Shown: positions 1 through 10,714 of the stretch, one piece after another | Layout: each line of letters begins with the position of its first letter | How positions within the stretch are numbered: the stretch's first letter is position 1 | Origin: Ryuthela nishihirai | Taxonomy: Eukaryota > Arthropoda > Arachnida > Araneae > Heptathelidae | Direction of reading: 5' to 3' | DNA length: 64,000 nt | Assembly: GCA_038380435.1 (NCBI GenBank) | Contig: JAWZYU010000005.1 | Coordinates: 37,904,001-37,968,000, forward strand | Notes under the pieces: model-generated | Database searches by the model: none | What the model saw: the letters and a program-made list of their open reading frames with translations, nothing else | Told to the model about the DNA's origin: nothing | Translations under genes and position numbers: made by a program

Positions 1-862
1 CAAGGAGAGGAAAGGAATCCGGAAATCAACGCGTTTTGTTCCATAGGAGTTGAGGGGGAGGGAACGTTGAAAGCCGTTTTATGTAATCAGGGACGTACCC
101 AAGAGAGTTATGTTGTTACAACCCCCTGCCCTCCCCTCCCCTTGAAGGCTTTAATAATATGTATTTCGCAATGGAGTAACCGAATATCAAACTCAAGTAT
201 GTTAATCGCTCCTCCCATTATAACTTTATATATATATACATAATTTATGGAATCCCATAACTACCATAATGAAAGCCCCACAATTCTGAGGTTTGGAAAT
301 GAGACCAAAGAGCTCAAGGAGCCCAAAGAGAAAGATTTCATTTTCAATCAATTTTGAATGTTTCTGTAGGGTCCTAAACATTAACACTTCCGATGCTAAT
401 CTTCTGGATAAGTATAGTTTTAGTGCCCATGTTAGAAGGCCATAACTAAAGGAGAATAAACGGTGCTAAATAAGAGCACAGGATGGCTAAAAAAAATGGC
501 AAACTAAATAAAATTGCACTGAGAGGGAGAACTTTCCTGAGTTTTTGCATAGGGTGCAAAAATTGCTTAGTTACGACACTTATTGATACAACCTTTGTAA
601 AAGGGACTTGGTGTTTTGGACTTATCAGGAACCTGGCTGTCGTGGTCATCAGCGTGGATGAGACATATGCGTTATCACTAATCAATAACTCACGTACACC
701 TGCATTACTATTTACACGTTTATTACTCTACACATCTATTATCATAATATAGTGCTACTCTGCACTCTCAGGGCCAAAGCATCCCTTTAATCAGCAGCTT
801 CACATTGATACAAACAATAGTAGTAGTCGGCCTTATATCATGGGCCAGCTAGGATGCAGTTT
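1..862. other. No gene; AT-rich intergenic DNA with a stray hAT-like terminus
   Basis: No coding region is recognisable; the open frames here are short and lack any family signature. At 88-101 the sequence CAGGGACGTACCCA repeats the terminus of the hAT element that starts at 863, so a second, older relic end of that family is likely. No matching right end or 8-bp duplication was found for it. Confidence 0.5.
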
Positions 863-1286
863 CAGGGACGTACCCAGGATTTAGTTTCGGGGCTTGGGAG
901 TTTCAGAGAATTTGATTTAATTTCAGAAGGGTGTACGGGAATACAAATTTAGTTTTGGGGATTCGAGAATTTAGTTTTGCGGAAGGGGGAGGAGTCAGAA
1001 TAAGACTTGAGGAGGTTCCCCAATTACTAAAATAGTCCACCGAACAGGAAATTTTAAAATGATATTCTATATGGAATGAGATTTTGTAGTTTTTTTTCTT
1101 TAATCTATTTTTAGTGTTGGACATAAAATATGGGACTAAAATAAAATTATACAAAGGCAACTGTTTTGGATTTCAAAGCAGGTAGACAAGTTTGCAATTT
1201 CGTATGACGATCTGATTTTCGGGATAGGTGGGGGGTCTGGACCACTGAGTCCTCACCCCCCCCCCCCCATCCTCGATACGTCCCTG
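863..1286. mobile_element. Non-autonomous hAT element (MITE)
   Basis: The left end reads CAGGGACGTACCCAGGAT (863-880). The right end (1269-1286) is its near inverse complement, CAGGGACGTATCGAGGAT on the other strand. The 8-mer ATGCAGTT lies at 854-861, one base from the left end, and immediately after the right end at 1287-1294. An 8-bp duplication with CAGGG termini is characteristic of the hAT superfamily. The interior is about 420 bp, has no transposase, and carries a C13 run (1256-1268) just inside the right end. Confidence 0.8.
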
Positions 1287-1294
1287 ATGCAGTT

Positions 1295-2173
1295 CACATT
1301 CAACCAGATCTCTCTTGAGCAGCGACATCAGTGTCTCTTCCCCAAGGCGTTCATAGAGGAACTCCTTCTTTTCCCGTTCTTTTTACCAGTCGGAAAGCAC
1401 ATCACATTGGGAATTATGCCCTCACCCCTTGCGGCAATGACATTATATGTGGCCCAATAGCTCACACTAACACTACCGACATTCCTTTGAAGCGAAACAC
1501 ACGAGAAGCTCATCCCCGTCCGTTTCTTCGGACCTTCATGAAACCGTCAACTCGTCCACGTGTAAATGGTGCTGAAAAGTGATTTCTGTTGCAGTTGGGA
1601 AAGAGATCAGTATTTCCTCTTCTCTCCATCGCTCGGAATCAGCAGTCTATAAAATGAAAGGGGAGGGTTCACGTCGGAAGCGATCAACCACGACAGTACT
1701 CTCCAGGATTTGAATGCTTTGCCCATAAAGAGGCCTCTAATAATGATAGAACTAATAAGTGGGTCAAAGATTGTATAAGTGCTACATCTACATACCATAA
1801 TAATAAAAAGAGGCATAATGTTTCACGAAAAAATGCTAGGAATCTGTAATTTTGGCAGATACTAAGAGTAGCGCAAAGATATCCATTTAATTATTGAAAT
1901 ATAACTCGATATAACTCGATAGATTCAAAATGTTACAAATTTAACTCAATATATTCAATAGGTGATTACAAAATAATATTTTAGATAAATATTAATAGAT
2001 CTTTAGGTTATAACAAGGTTATCCTTATTTCTTGCTGATTCTTTCCAACAGTGTGTGATAACATACCAGTTATGTCGATTACAGATGCAACAGACTTATT
2101 AGTAAACGCGCATTTGATTTGACTGTTTAAAAGTAACTGTCATTTTAGAATTGGCAAACTGTTAGTATCTATA
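1295..2173. other. Unassigned region, GC-richer at 1300-1660
   Basis: The first ~360 bp are clearly richer in G+C than their surroundings and are open on both strands (1331-1582 plus, 1328-1513 minus), but neither translation resembles a family I recognise. It may be a piece of host exon or old transposon. From 1660 on the DNA is AT-rich with no feature. Confidence 0.3.
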
Positions 2174-2300
2174 CACTGTTTGGCCAAATTATTATGAACA
2201 CCTATCTAATGCTTCGTCGTATGTATCATGATACAGTTCCCAAGTTTCGAAGTTCTCAATTTTCTGCGCATAGTTTCTGTGAAATGTGTTTTGACGTATT

Positions 2301-2670
2301 GCTAGTGGTCATCTCTCTCAGCTGATGAAGTACTGCTAGCGGTCATCTCTCTCAGCTGATGAAGTACTGCTAGCGGTCATCTCTCTCAGCTGATGAAGTA
2401 CTGCTAGCGGTCATCTCTCACAGTTGATGAAGTACTGCTAGCAGTCATCTCTCACAGTTGATGAAGTACTGCTAGCGGTCATCTCTCACAGTTGATGAAG
2501 TACTGCTAGCGGTCATCTCTCTCAGCTGATGAAGTATTGCTAGCGGTCATCTCTCTCAGCTGATGAAGTACTGCTAGCGGTCATCTCTCTCAGCTGATGA
2601 AGTACTGCTAGCGGTCATCTCTCTCAGCTGATGAAGTATTGCTAGCGGTCATCTCTAACAGTTGATGAAC
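2301..2670. repeat. 34-bp minisatellite, 11 units
   Basis: Unit starts fall every 34 bp from 2301 to 2641; each begins GCTAGCGGTCATCTCT and ends GATGAAGTACT. The last unit is cut short. Two unit types differ at CTCAGCTG versus CACAGTTG, arranged as three of the first, three of the second, four of the first, then a variant. Exact spacing and blocks of like units indicate recent local amplification. Confidence 0.95.
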
Positions 2671-2922
2671 TCTAATAGCTTTGTTTTGCAGTACAGTTCG
2701 TGCTAATAAAACCCTGTCTCTGTCTGTTGGAACCATTTTCCTCCAGCATTTGCCACGATTGGCGCACGTTTTTTCAGACCGTTGCCATTCTCCATACATT
2801 TGTGATATTGCGCCCCGTAATTTTCCGCTGAGTTCCATCACCTCCGTTACGGATGCTCCTGACCATCGCTCTCCAACAATAAGCACCGTTCGGAAGTCAG
2901 TCAGGTCAGACTTTTTACCCAT
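2671..2922 (-). pseudogene. Tc1-like transposase, N-terminal HTH fragment
   Basis: The minus strand opens with MGKKSDLTDF followed by VGERWSGASVTEVMELSGK. This matches the first paired-like helix-turn-helix of Tc1-family transposases, which binds the terminal inverted repeats. A basic linker and the start of the second HTH (TDRDRVLLARTV) follow. The frame then runs into the 34-bp minisatellite and stops, so the whole catalytic DDE domain is missing. The product would be inactive. The Met at 2922 is chosen because the conserved MGKKxDLxDF start of the family begins there. Confidence 0.75.
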
Positions 2923-3072
2923 GATGCACTTGACTTTGCTTTCCACCAATGCCTTTACAACCCTTCGTAGTTAAATAGAATACTAACGTCAGTAACAAAT
3001 TTTACATGCGTTGGCATGTTTCATGGTACTTTGCGCCAGATGCAGTATACATAATAATTTAACCAGACAGTA

Positions 3073-4311
3073 CAGTTTGCCATAAGGAGAAATAAAAGAA
3101 TGTTCCTGCACGAGTATATGCTTCTTTATTTAATCTGATCAGACACAAGAATTAAAAAAAATGTGTTTTTATTATCTCCGAAGTTCCCTTTTTTTTTTTG
3201 TTTGTCCGTGAGAGAGCTCATCTCTGACGACATCAAAAGGAACGTGGCACACGAGTTGCAAAGTCTATTATTTAAATTGATTTTCAGTTCGCAGGTAATG
3301 GATTTCTAGAAATTTTTTGTTCTGAGTTGTTTTCGTTTTTTGTGTATTATATTCAATGTGACGACTGATGTTTTCATTTGAAATTGTTTCTGTATGTAGA
3401 TCTCACTCTTGTGAGACTTCAAAAGTTTTTGCATACTGTAAAACATTATTTAAAATAAAAATTATCTATCTATCTAAAAAATATTGAATGTAGAAAAGCT
3501 CTTTCAAGGAACGATTTTTAAATCTAAGATATTGTTCTGCACATGAAATTCTATCAACCATCATTTAAAAATGCACTTTTTTTCGGGCAACGCACAGTAC
3601 TTTAACTGAAAATATTTTATATTTGTCAATAATACTAATATATATAATATACTAGTAAATACTACATTTTTATTATTATTTAATAATTTTAATATGAATT
3701 TATTTAAATGAATACTTTAACAGTTTTACCCCATGCTATCCTGTATTGAGCTAATAATTCAAATGCGCATCTATAATAAAACCGATAATTAATAATTCAT
3801 TTTTTAATAACTTTCTTATATTAATACGAACTCTTTTTCTTATTTTTTGATTAAAAAGTCATTTAAATTGAATGTATACATTTCCGATTTTGATTTTGAA
3901 TGTATACATTTGCCGAAAAAACACGTTTAAAAATCAGAGCAAAGCCGGAACAAATTGCTATGTAGTCTGAAATGAACGGATTAATGAAACTTCGACAATT
4001 TCAATACTTATCAGAGTTGTTGTAGCAGTAATTGTAATAGCGCAGGTTTTATTATTCCTAATTGCAGAGAAAATTGTGGAAGAGATGGCCCCTTTTCCAT
4101 TTGCAAGCGCATAAGATTATTAAGATCTAATTGCTACCAAAGTGTGAAAGCCAGAGATTTCTATGCCTACTTGAGGAGAACCTCTTTTCTCCTCAAGCAG
4201 ACGTAGAATTTGATATAAGCAAAGAAAGTCGAATAAGATTTGCAACGAAATAGGGGTAGATATTGTAACCTTTATTTTTTGTCAATGATATTAGAATGTT
4301 GAACTGATATA
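3073..4311. other. No gene; AT-rich intergenic DNA
   Basis: Apart from a short (TATC) run near 3464 preceded by an A-rich stretch, I see no repeat, inverted repeat or coding signature here. Confidence 0.5.
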
Positions 4312-4590
4312 CACAGTCGTGTCAGAATAATATGACCACCTACAGTCGCTCAAAAGAATATCCAAACACAAGGTTGATTACAGAATTCAGAAAAAATATC
4401 TGGCAACGATTTTTTCAGATCTGGCAACCTTCGTGTACGTATACGGTTGCCAGATCACTAATTTCTTAAAATATCTTTGCCAGATATTTTTTCTGAATTC
4501 TGTAATCAACCGTAGTCTTCGGATATTTTTTGAGCGACTGTACCATACATATACAATGGTAGGTGGTCATATTATTCTGATACTACTGTG
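4312..4590. mobile_element. Mariner-type MITE (family 1), interrupted
   Basis: Termini CACAGTCGTGTCAGAATAAT and its inverse lie at 4312 and 4590, each bordered by TA. A second element (4343-4540) is inserted in it. Without that insert and one TA the element is 79 bp, the same length as the uninterrupted copy at 14489-14567. A third copy lies at 55341-55406. Confidence 0.85.
4343..4540. mobile_element. Second Tc1/mariner-type MITE nested in the first
   Basis: This 198-bp segment begins CAGTCGCTCAAAA and ends with the inverse, TTTTTGAGCGACTG, and is flanked on both sides by TA (4341-4342 and 4541-4542). Its arms are long: the inverted match extends through a GATTACAGAATTCAG block and the TCTGGCAA motif, leaving a short centre. 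It has no coding capacity. Confidence 0.85.
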
Positions 4591-6621
4591 TATTATAATA
4601 ATGTAGTAGTATGAATTTCACTTAATACCAATAAGTAAATGGTCACTAGGTGAATATTTTACATCATTTAGGATGTATTTAATATTTTTGTTTAGTATCA
4701 GAATTATAATGGATACATTGTTTCCATTGTATTATTGATTGCTTTCTCTGTTTCTTCACTATATATATAAATTTACGAAGCGTATCGATATTGAAATATA
4801 TAAAAATAATTATTTTGTTACAGAAAAATACGAGTCTACTGAATACTCAATAGAAAACTGCGACTAATTCTCTGGATCGAAGATCCCACTGTATGTCAAT
4901 GTCCTGTCTTCTTCTACTGCCTTTGGATTCGACTGCTGCCGAGAGAGCCAAGATCTTGTCCTTTGAAGATTTTAATCTTCACCTTTTTTTCATTCATCTG
5001 CATTAATGAATGAAAGTGTTCGTGTGTGTTTCTGTGGGTGTAGAAGATCTGTATACAAGATGATGCAATCTTATGTCAACTCGCCAAAGAAAATATAAAA
5101 AAAGGCAAATTAATCTTTTTTTCATTGTTTTTCTTTTCACTTCGCAATCATGAAAATGCAGCATTTCTTATTCTCATCATACGAGTTGAATAAAATCATG
5201 TATTTGCGTCCAAAACTGTATCACATAAATTTTCTTTCATATCTCTAATCCAACCTGTCATGTTGTCAATTTCATTTACTTTGCACCACTCTAAAATCAT
5301 GCTCCAACACGTTTATCACTTCATATTCGTAATTAGAAAAGAGTTCGAGCTCCATGCTTCGCGCCCGACCAGCCCGAAGCCACAAGTCGCAAAATCGCGA
5401 TTTGGTGGAAAAATCTTTTCGACGCGTCTTAAGGCATATATGAAGAAATGCATGTCGACAATCATTTATATTATACTTATATTATTAATTATAATCATTT
5501 CATTACAAAATTAAAATGCTAATGCTATTTGGAAGTAAAAATATTAGAAATACTAGTAGAAACCGAAATTTCGGAGTAACATCATTCTAAATGTGAAGAG
5601 TCATTCATTTATTAAAGATAGAAAATACGTAAAAAATAATCAAAAGCATGATACTTATATTTTTATTACTAAAGACTGATTGAAAGGTTGAAATTATAAT
5701 TAAAAAGAATTATACTTTTTCCCACAATTACAAGAAATATTTCAAATTTAAATAATTCTGAGCCCGCGCAATCAATCGTCGATATTATTTTGAGCCCGAG
5801 CTCATCTCTGTTCATAATAATTAAGGCTAATTTCATGCTAAGAGGAAATTGAAACTGCAGTAAAAACTTAGTAAAGGATTATTCAATTCCACTTTTATAG
5901 CCAATTGTTTTGTAATTTGAGTTGTTTTTACTGAAATGGCTCACCGTCTAGATGTGAAGGCAAGGGAAAAAACACAATTATGTACAGGACCGGATCTGGG
6001 GGGTGAAAGGTGGGCTTCACACCCACCTCCCTTGAGAATGCTAGTAAGGGTAATGGAGATCATTAAACCTGTGCATTTTTCACGCAATTTTCAAGAAAAT
6101 TTTAAAAAGTTCTGAAGCGGAAGGTAAAATGTTATCCGAAATGGAACTCCAGTCACTTGCGCCCCCCCCCCCCCCCCCAACCTCCACTTTTTTCTAGATC
6201 AATAGTAGACCTGTGTATATAGAATGTTTCATATTTTTTACATTCTTTCGTATTTATTTTGAGGAGAGATTTATACATATGTTATTCAAACACTCTCTGC
6301 AAAACACAATATTTCATTCACTGGATGGATATGACACAATGGATCGCCATTTTAATGGCGTGAACTAGCATTTCAGTTTCTTAAATTTGACCCATTTTTT
6401 GGCAGTAAAGAGGAGTCAAATTTAAGCATTGTCTTGAATTTATCGAGCAAGAAACGAAAACTGGGGGTTACAAGTTTATTCGCATAAACTGAGCAATGCT
6501 AGCTGCAAGCGGACAAAATAATTCACAAGAAGTACTATGACTATCAGACAAGTAACAACTTGATCACGAATAATTAAATAACTATGATTTCAGCTTGCAA
6601 CAAAAATTATGAATGTACGAA
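4591..6621. other. No gene; possible old hAT-like fragment near the end
   Basis: No coding region is recognisable. At 5985 the sequence CAGGACCGGATCTGGGGGG resembles the CAGGTCCGGAT end seen at 11172. At 6162-6213 a C17 run is followed by a segment whose inverse starts CAGGTC and contains CTAGAAAAAAGTG, also like 11172 onward. Together they may be two ends of one decayed element (5985-6213), but no convincing target duplication is visible. Confidence 0.35.
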
Positions 6622-7245
6622 TGTGATGTTGCTTCTTCGTTTGTCGGTCTATTGGGACCACTTAGGAACGTCCCCTCGGTTCGATCGCAATACGCGACGG
6701 GTGAAAGAGTCTTTCGGAACAAAATCAAAGATTTTATCACAATTGCAGGGACTCAATACCGAGGCTCCTCCCCAATAAATTGGTTCAACTTCAGCCTTTA
6801 CTTTAAAATAACAAATATTTATTGAACCTTCCAAACATGCTTGATGGACAAGGACATATGCTCAATTACATAGATTGCAACAACAGCTTACTATGCCTGT
6901 TCAGCTGCATTCACAGAGCCCAATGCCGTTATTACCAGTCGGCATTTACCAGCTTTTCAAATCTGCGTCTATCTCCGCTCGTCCCTCGGCTGGCTCTCTC
7001 TTCCTGTCCTCGTTGTTGCCAACCCTTTCTTCCTTTCTCTCACTGCCCTGGCCATCTGGCAAGGTCGTTAGCCACCGGGTCACTTGTCAGCGGACGCTAG
7101 CCGTTCCCCGGACACTGCTACTTCAATTAACTCTCCAGATGCCGGGACAGAGGTCCTCCCACGTAGCATATGCCTTTTTGGTGAAATCAAAAATAATATA
7201 CAAAACCCGAACAAAAAAACATTTAAAAAGGCCTCTAGCCTGACA
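6622..7245 (-). repeat. 3' LTR of the Gypsy-type element
   Basis: This is the left direct repeat, 3' in the element's minus-strand sense. It matches 10089-10714 except for one A/C near the outer end, one A/G and two single-base length changes in A runs. The plus-strand ends are TGTGATGTTGC and GCCTGACA. Confidence 0.92.
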
Positions 7246-7255
7246 CCTCCCTGCC
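7246..7255 (-). other. Polypurine tract
   Basis: On the minus strand GGCAGGGAGG abuts the LTR, the expected position and composition for the plus-strand primer of an LTR retrotransposon. Confidence 0.7.
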
Positions 7256-8061
7256 AGAAGTCAGTAGTTAGTCCTGTTAACTGCTGACTAAAAAGTCAAG
7301 TTGAATGCTGAAAATCAGAGTTCATTTTCGCATAAATCTTAGAGTTCAATGCCACAAGATACAGAGTTCTAAGTTGCTTCATGAATTCTATAAATTCTCT
7401 GCGAATTGGCACATCTTTTACACATCTATGTACACTACTCTTAAATATAAAAGAACTTCTAGATATATCCCGGTGCACTGAGTCTAAATATTCTTTTTGC
7501 TTCAAACAAAAAAAAAAACCTGGTGACTGAAGTAGTTGTCCAAGAGTAAACAGTTTTTAAATTAATTATCTCACTAATAACTGTCTTTGACGAAGGTATG
7601 CCGTACTGGCGGTGTTCATTCGTTCACAGGTGACATCCCATGTGAAAGACTATGCACACCTTTCGTGACTACCTAGATATCACCTTCCCGTACGTACCCT
7701 CTGACTCTATAGGCTGAAAGTCGTCGACATTGGCGTCGGCCTGACCCATTGTTACCTCCAATTTCCATGTTCGCCCCCTCCCCTGCATAATTTTGATCAT
7801 CGTAGACATCGAGTCTGACATATTGCTGCACATGTTTGGGCTGGGAGATAGAAAGGTGTTGATTGGACGGTCTCCATGGAGCATACATTTCCCTTTTTCT
7901 AACTGGAATTTCTCTACCTCTTTCATAGTAGCTTCCTCTATTGGCCCACGGCTCGTGGGTTTTCCTCCTGGGGTTACCAGTTACAGGCCTTCTCTCCTTC
8001 TTTCTAATTAACTTACCATATGCTTCCACACTCAGAAGTACCTCCTTCCGCAGATTTGCTA
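7256..8061 (-). other. Rearranged internal region of the Gypsy-type element
   Basis: This stretch lies where reverse transcriptase, RNase H and integrase would normally be. A minus-strand open frame (7673-8077) starts MLCAVVANLRKEVLLSVEAY. That phrase resembles the segment just after the protease in spider-type Gypsy pol proteins. It continues with basic, arginine-rich sequence that I cannot assign. No RT motif (YxDD) or integrase HHCC/DDE motif is present. It is probably the scar of a large pol deletion plus rearrangement. Confidence 0.5.
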
Positions 8062-8442
8062 CTACTGCGCATAGCACTTTAATTTCTCCGCCACTTCCAG
8101 TGCTATTGTCTGAGCCATCAAACTTAAAGGCAGCTCTTTTACCTCTGCCCTTTTGACATCACCAAACGGTCCATGCAACAACAGATGGTCTTTTACCGGG
8201 TGTTTTTCTTCGTTCAGCATACCCTTTCTGATTACTGTCAGGTCTGCCCCCGAATCCACGACTGCTCTAGCTGTCTGGTCGCCACATCTGATTCGAACCT
8301 CTTCATAATCTACTGGGATACGTATCTCTCCCTGTCCCATTACTCGTCTGCTTGCACTTAGTTTTGAATGTGTGGTAACCCTTCGTATCGTTTTCTCACA
8401 AACCTCTTCAGAATTCTGATCCAAGGTGCTAACTTGGTACAC
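8062..8442 (-). pseudogene. Retropepsin (Gypsy pol protease) fragment
   Basis: The translation holds AVVDSGADLTVI, the DSGA active-site loop of a retroviral-type aspartic protease, at about residues 60-71. A flap-like region (GPFGDVKRAEVKELPLSL) and a short C-terminal helix follow. Such enzymes act as dimers to cut the Gag-Pol precursor. The frame continues upstream into the end of gag, where it supplies the last cysteine of the zinc knuckle, so gag and protease were once one continuous or frameshifted product. It ends at 8062 with no RT following. The active-site residues look intact. Confidence 0.8.
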
Positions 8443-8455
8443 CTGAGTTCGGCTC

Positions 8456-9549
8456 TCACGGTTCCCAGTTCTCAGTGGGCAATCTCATCAAATGTTGATC
8501 GGATCTACATTTATGGCACCTCCTTACCTTTGGGACATTTCTATATTCAGCTAAATTAACTGCCGGTTGATACCTTCTGCTCGAATAATTTCTCTCCGAG
8601 TCTATCCTCTGCTGGGGGGAAACAACACGTTCTGCATTTTGTCTATGCCTTACCTCTTTAAAAGTTAGGACCTCTTCCGTTTCGTTTACACTGGCTAGAT
8701 GGATTTCTGCCCACGTGGCTATTTCGTCTGCTTTTGCCCATGACTCCGCCTCTTTCTGTACTACGTAAGCATGAGTGTCTTGAGGAAGGCTATCACGTAA
8801 CTTATCCGAGACTATCAGGTCCATAAGCTCCTCAAATTTTGTCACCTTCCTACTGCGGACGTAGTAATCCCAGCTATTTCTGAGTCTCGAGGCTAACTGA
8901 TTATATGACTCATTCGGTTCTTTCGCGATAGTTTCAAACTTTCTCTTGTACGCAGAGGGAGTGAGCTTAAACTCTTTTAATACGGCCTCTTTAACTTTCT
9001 TATAATTAACAAAATCCTCTGCACTTAATTTTCGAAAAACGTGATTTGCATATTTACCGTCTAAAAAAGAAATGATGACTTTGCCTTGAAACTCCTCTGG
9101 TACTTCATATATCTTAAATCCCCTTTCCGTTGTCTCAAAGAGATTTATCACCTCTTCTGGGTTTTTAGGGCTTCCAGCTAACATATTTCCCAATAATTTT
9201 ATATAATTAGCCAGCCGCGCATCTGTTGGATTACTAGAAACTGCCACCGTTCGCACATCACCCCTCTCCTCGCTTGCGTTCCTCATTTGCAGTTCCAGCT
9301 TCTATACTCATGCTCTCTCCCCTTTTCCCTTTCTCTTTCTGCTGCCTCTCTCTCCTTTTCCCTTTCTGCCGCCTCTCTCTCCTTTTCCCTTTCTGCCGCC
9401 TCTCTCTCTTCCCTTCTCAGCTGCATCTCTAACCTCATTCTCTCTAATTCAAAATCATCTCCAATCCTTTCCTTAGCTCTCTGCTTTCTGGTCCCGCTCC
9501 GCAGCATATCCGTATCGTTGTCATTGCCATAATCCCTCAACCCTCTCAT
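8456..9549 (-). pseudogene. Gag polyprotein of the Gypsy-type element, two frames
   Basis: Two minus-strand frames overlap by an ATGA at 9283-9286. The upstream one (88 codons) is highly charged, with EREAAEREK repeated three times, a likely coiled coil. The downstream one (276 codons) has the capsid-like helical domain typical of Gypsy Gag (FETTERGF, VPEEFQGKVIISFLDGKY, LTPSAYKRKF), then a basic region and CHKCRSDQH, the first three ligands of a CCHC zinc knuckle. The fourth cysteine lies in another frame because two bases of a GA run appear to be lost. Gag would package the element RNA. The start of the joint protein is uncertain. Confidence 0.8.
9341..9408 (-). repeat. 27-bp in-frame coding repeat in gag leader
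   Basis: About two and a half copies of a 27-bp unit (GCCTCTCTCTCCTTTTCCCT plus seven more bases) encode nine residues each, giving the repeated EREAAEREK coiled-coil block. Confidence 0.85.
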
Positions 9550-9803
9550 GTCTTCTGCAGCATCAAACTCTGTCTATTGTCACCTCCTCACTTCCCCGGT
9601 CACTCCCTGAATAACCACCCTGCACGCTATCCCTTTCTGTGACTGTGTAGCCTCGCCTTAACTCATCCCTTTCCCTATCGTGACCGCTCCTAAGCTCCAT
9701 TTTAGCTCCTACAGGCCTCTGCCGTATCTAACTACTCACCCCTAGAGTAAGAGGATACTTACCTCCGATGTGACGACAGGAACGAACCGCCTCGTCAGTC
9801 TGC

Positions 9804-10055
9804 CACCTGAAGCACACAGTCGGAACACTCTTGGCAGTATCAGCCCTGCGTTGGTCAGCTCCTAGTGGATGTTGAACTTTTCCGTCCCCTTCACAGCTTT
9901 TTCCACAGCTCGAACGTGATGCACAACTCTTCAGGTACCTTCACAGCTATTCTATCACCTGAAGCACACCGCAGGACACTCTTGGCAGTATCAGCCTTGT
10001 TCTGGTCAGTTCACAATGGATGTCGGAACTCTTCCGTCACCTTCGCTGCTACTTT
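9804..10055 (-). repeat. Duplicated ~150-bp segment in the element's 5' leader
   Basis: CACCTGAAGCACAC followed by ACACTCTTGGCAGTATCAGC occurs at 9804 and again at 9956, and the similarity continues through GGATGT.G.AAC. The duplication sits between the primer site and gag. Confidence 0.75.
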
Positions 10056-10069
10056 CACCTCTGTTGCGT

Positions 10070-10085
10070 ACTGGCGGCTGCGCCA
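10070..10085 (-). other. tRNA primer-binding site
   Basis: Three bases inside the right LTR the minus strand reads TGGCGCAGCCGCCAGT. A PBS starting TGG right after the 5' LTR is the rule for Gypsy elements. I do not name the tRNA. Confidence 0.7.
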
Positions 10086-10088
10086 CTT

Positions 10089-10714
10089 TGTGCTGTTGCT
10101 TCTTCGTTTGTCGGTCTATTGGGACCACTTAGGAACGTCCCCTCGGTTCGATCGCAATACGCGACGGGTGAAAGAGTCTTTCGGAGCAAAAATCAAAGAT
10201 TTTATCACAATTGCAGGGACTCAATACCGAGGCTCCTCCCCAATAAATTGGTTCAACTTCAGCCTTTACTTTAAAATAACAAATATTTATTGAACCTTCC
10301 AAACATGCTTGATGGACAAGGACATATGCTCAATTACATAGATTGCAACAACAGCTTACTATGCCTGTTCAGCTGCATTCACAGAGCCCAATGCCGTTAT
10401 TACCAGTCGGCATTTACCAGCTTTTCAAATCTGCGTCTATCTCCGCTCGTCCCTCGGCTGGCTCTCTCTTCCTGTCCTCGTTGTTGCCAACCCTTTCTTC
10501 CTTTCTCTCACTGCCCTGGCCATCTGGCAAGGTCGTTAGCCACCGGGTCACTTGTCAGCGGACGCTAGCCGTTCCCCGGACACTGCTACTTCAATTAACT
10601 CTCCAGATGCCGGGACAGAGGTCCTCCCACGTAGCATATGCCTTTTTGGTGAAATCAAAAATAATATACAAAACCCGAACAAAAAAAACATTTAAAAAGG
10701 CCTCTAGCCTGACA
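10089..10714 (-). repeat. 5' LTR of the Gypsy-type element
   Basis: This is the right direct repeat, 5' in the minus-strand sense, and should carry the promoter. It begins TGTGCTGTTGC on the plus strand, ends GACA, and is near-identical to 6622-7245. Confidence 0.92.

Larger units (their letters stand above)
2174..3072 (-). mobile_element. Decayed Tc1/mariner-type transposon
   Basis: The left end (TA, then CACTGTTTGGCCAAATTATT from 2174) is matched in inverse orientation by the right end at about 3043-3072. Corresponding bases read CTGTCTGGTTAAATTATTAT on the minus strand, a terminal inverted repeat with several mismatches. Between them lie an N-terminal transposase fragment on the minus strand and a 34-bp minisatellite where the rest of the transposase should be. 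The TA at the right end is eroded. Length is about 0.9 kb against roughly 1.3-1.7 kb for an intact Tc1 element. Confidence 0.7.
6622..10714 (-). mobile_element. Gypsy-type LTR retrotransposon, internally deleted, young
   Basis: Two direct repeats of ~625 bp (6622-7245 and 10089-10714) bound the element. They begin TGTG and end GACA, and differ at only about four positions. Reading on the minus strand there is a tRNA primer site next to the right LTR, gag, a retropepsin, a block of unrecognised rearranged sequence, and a polypurine tract next to the left LTR. Reverse transcriptase, RNase H and integrase are absent. Flanks read ACGAA at the left and ACGTA at the right, a 4-of-5 match to a 5-bp duplication. 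It could move only with proteins supplied by a relative. Confidence 0.9.

Noticed and set aside
2301..2670. CRISPR array
   Set aside because: The 34-bp units are contiguous with no unique spacers; it is a minisatellite. This also holds for 33661 and 41563.
5985..6213. Complete hAT element
   Set aside because: The two CAGG-type ends are suggestive but the flanking 8-mers do not match; kept only as a low-confidence note.
6584..7287. Protein-coding genes suggested by open frames of 60-120 codons on the plus strand
   Set aside because: They lie in the LTR and recur identically at 10089-10714; the element is transcribed from the other strand and the frames have no family similarity.
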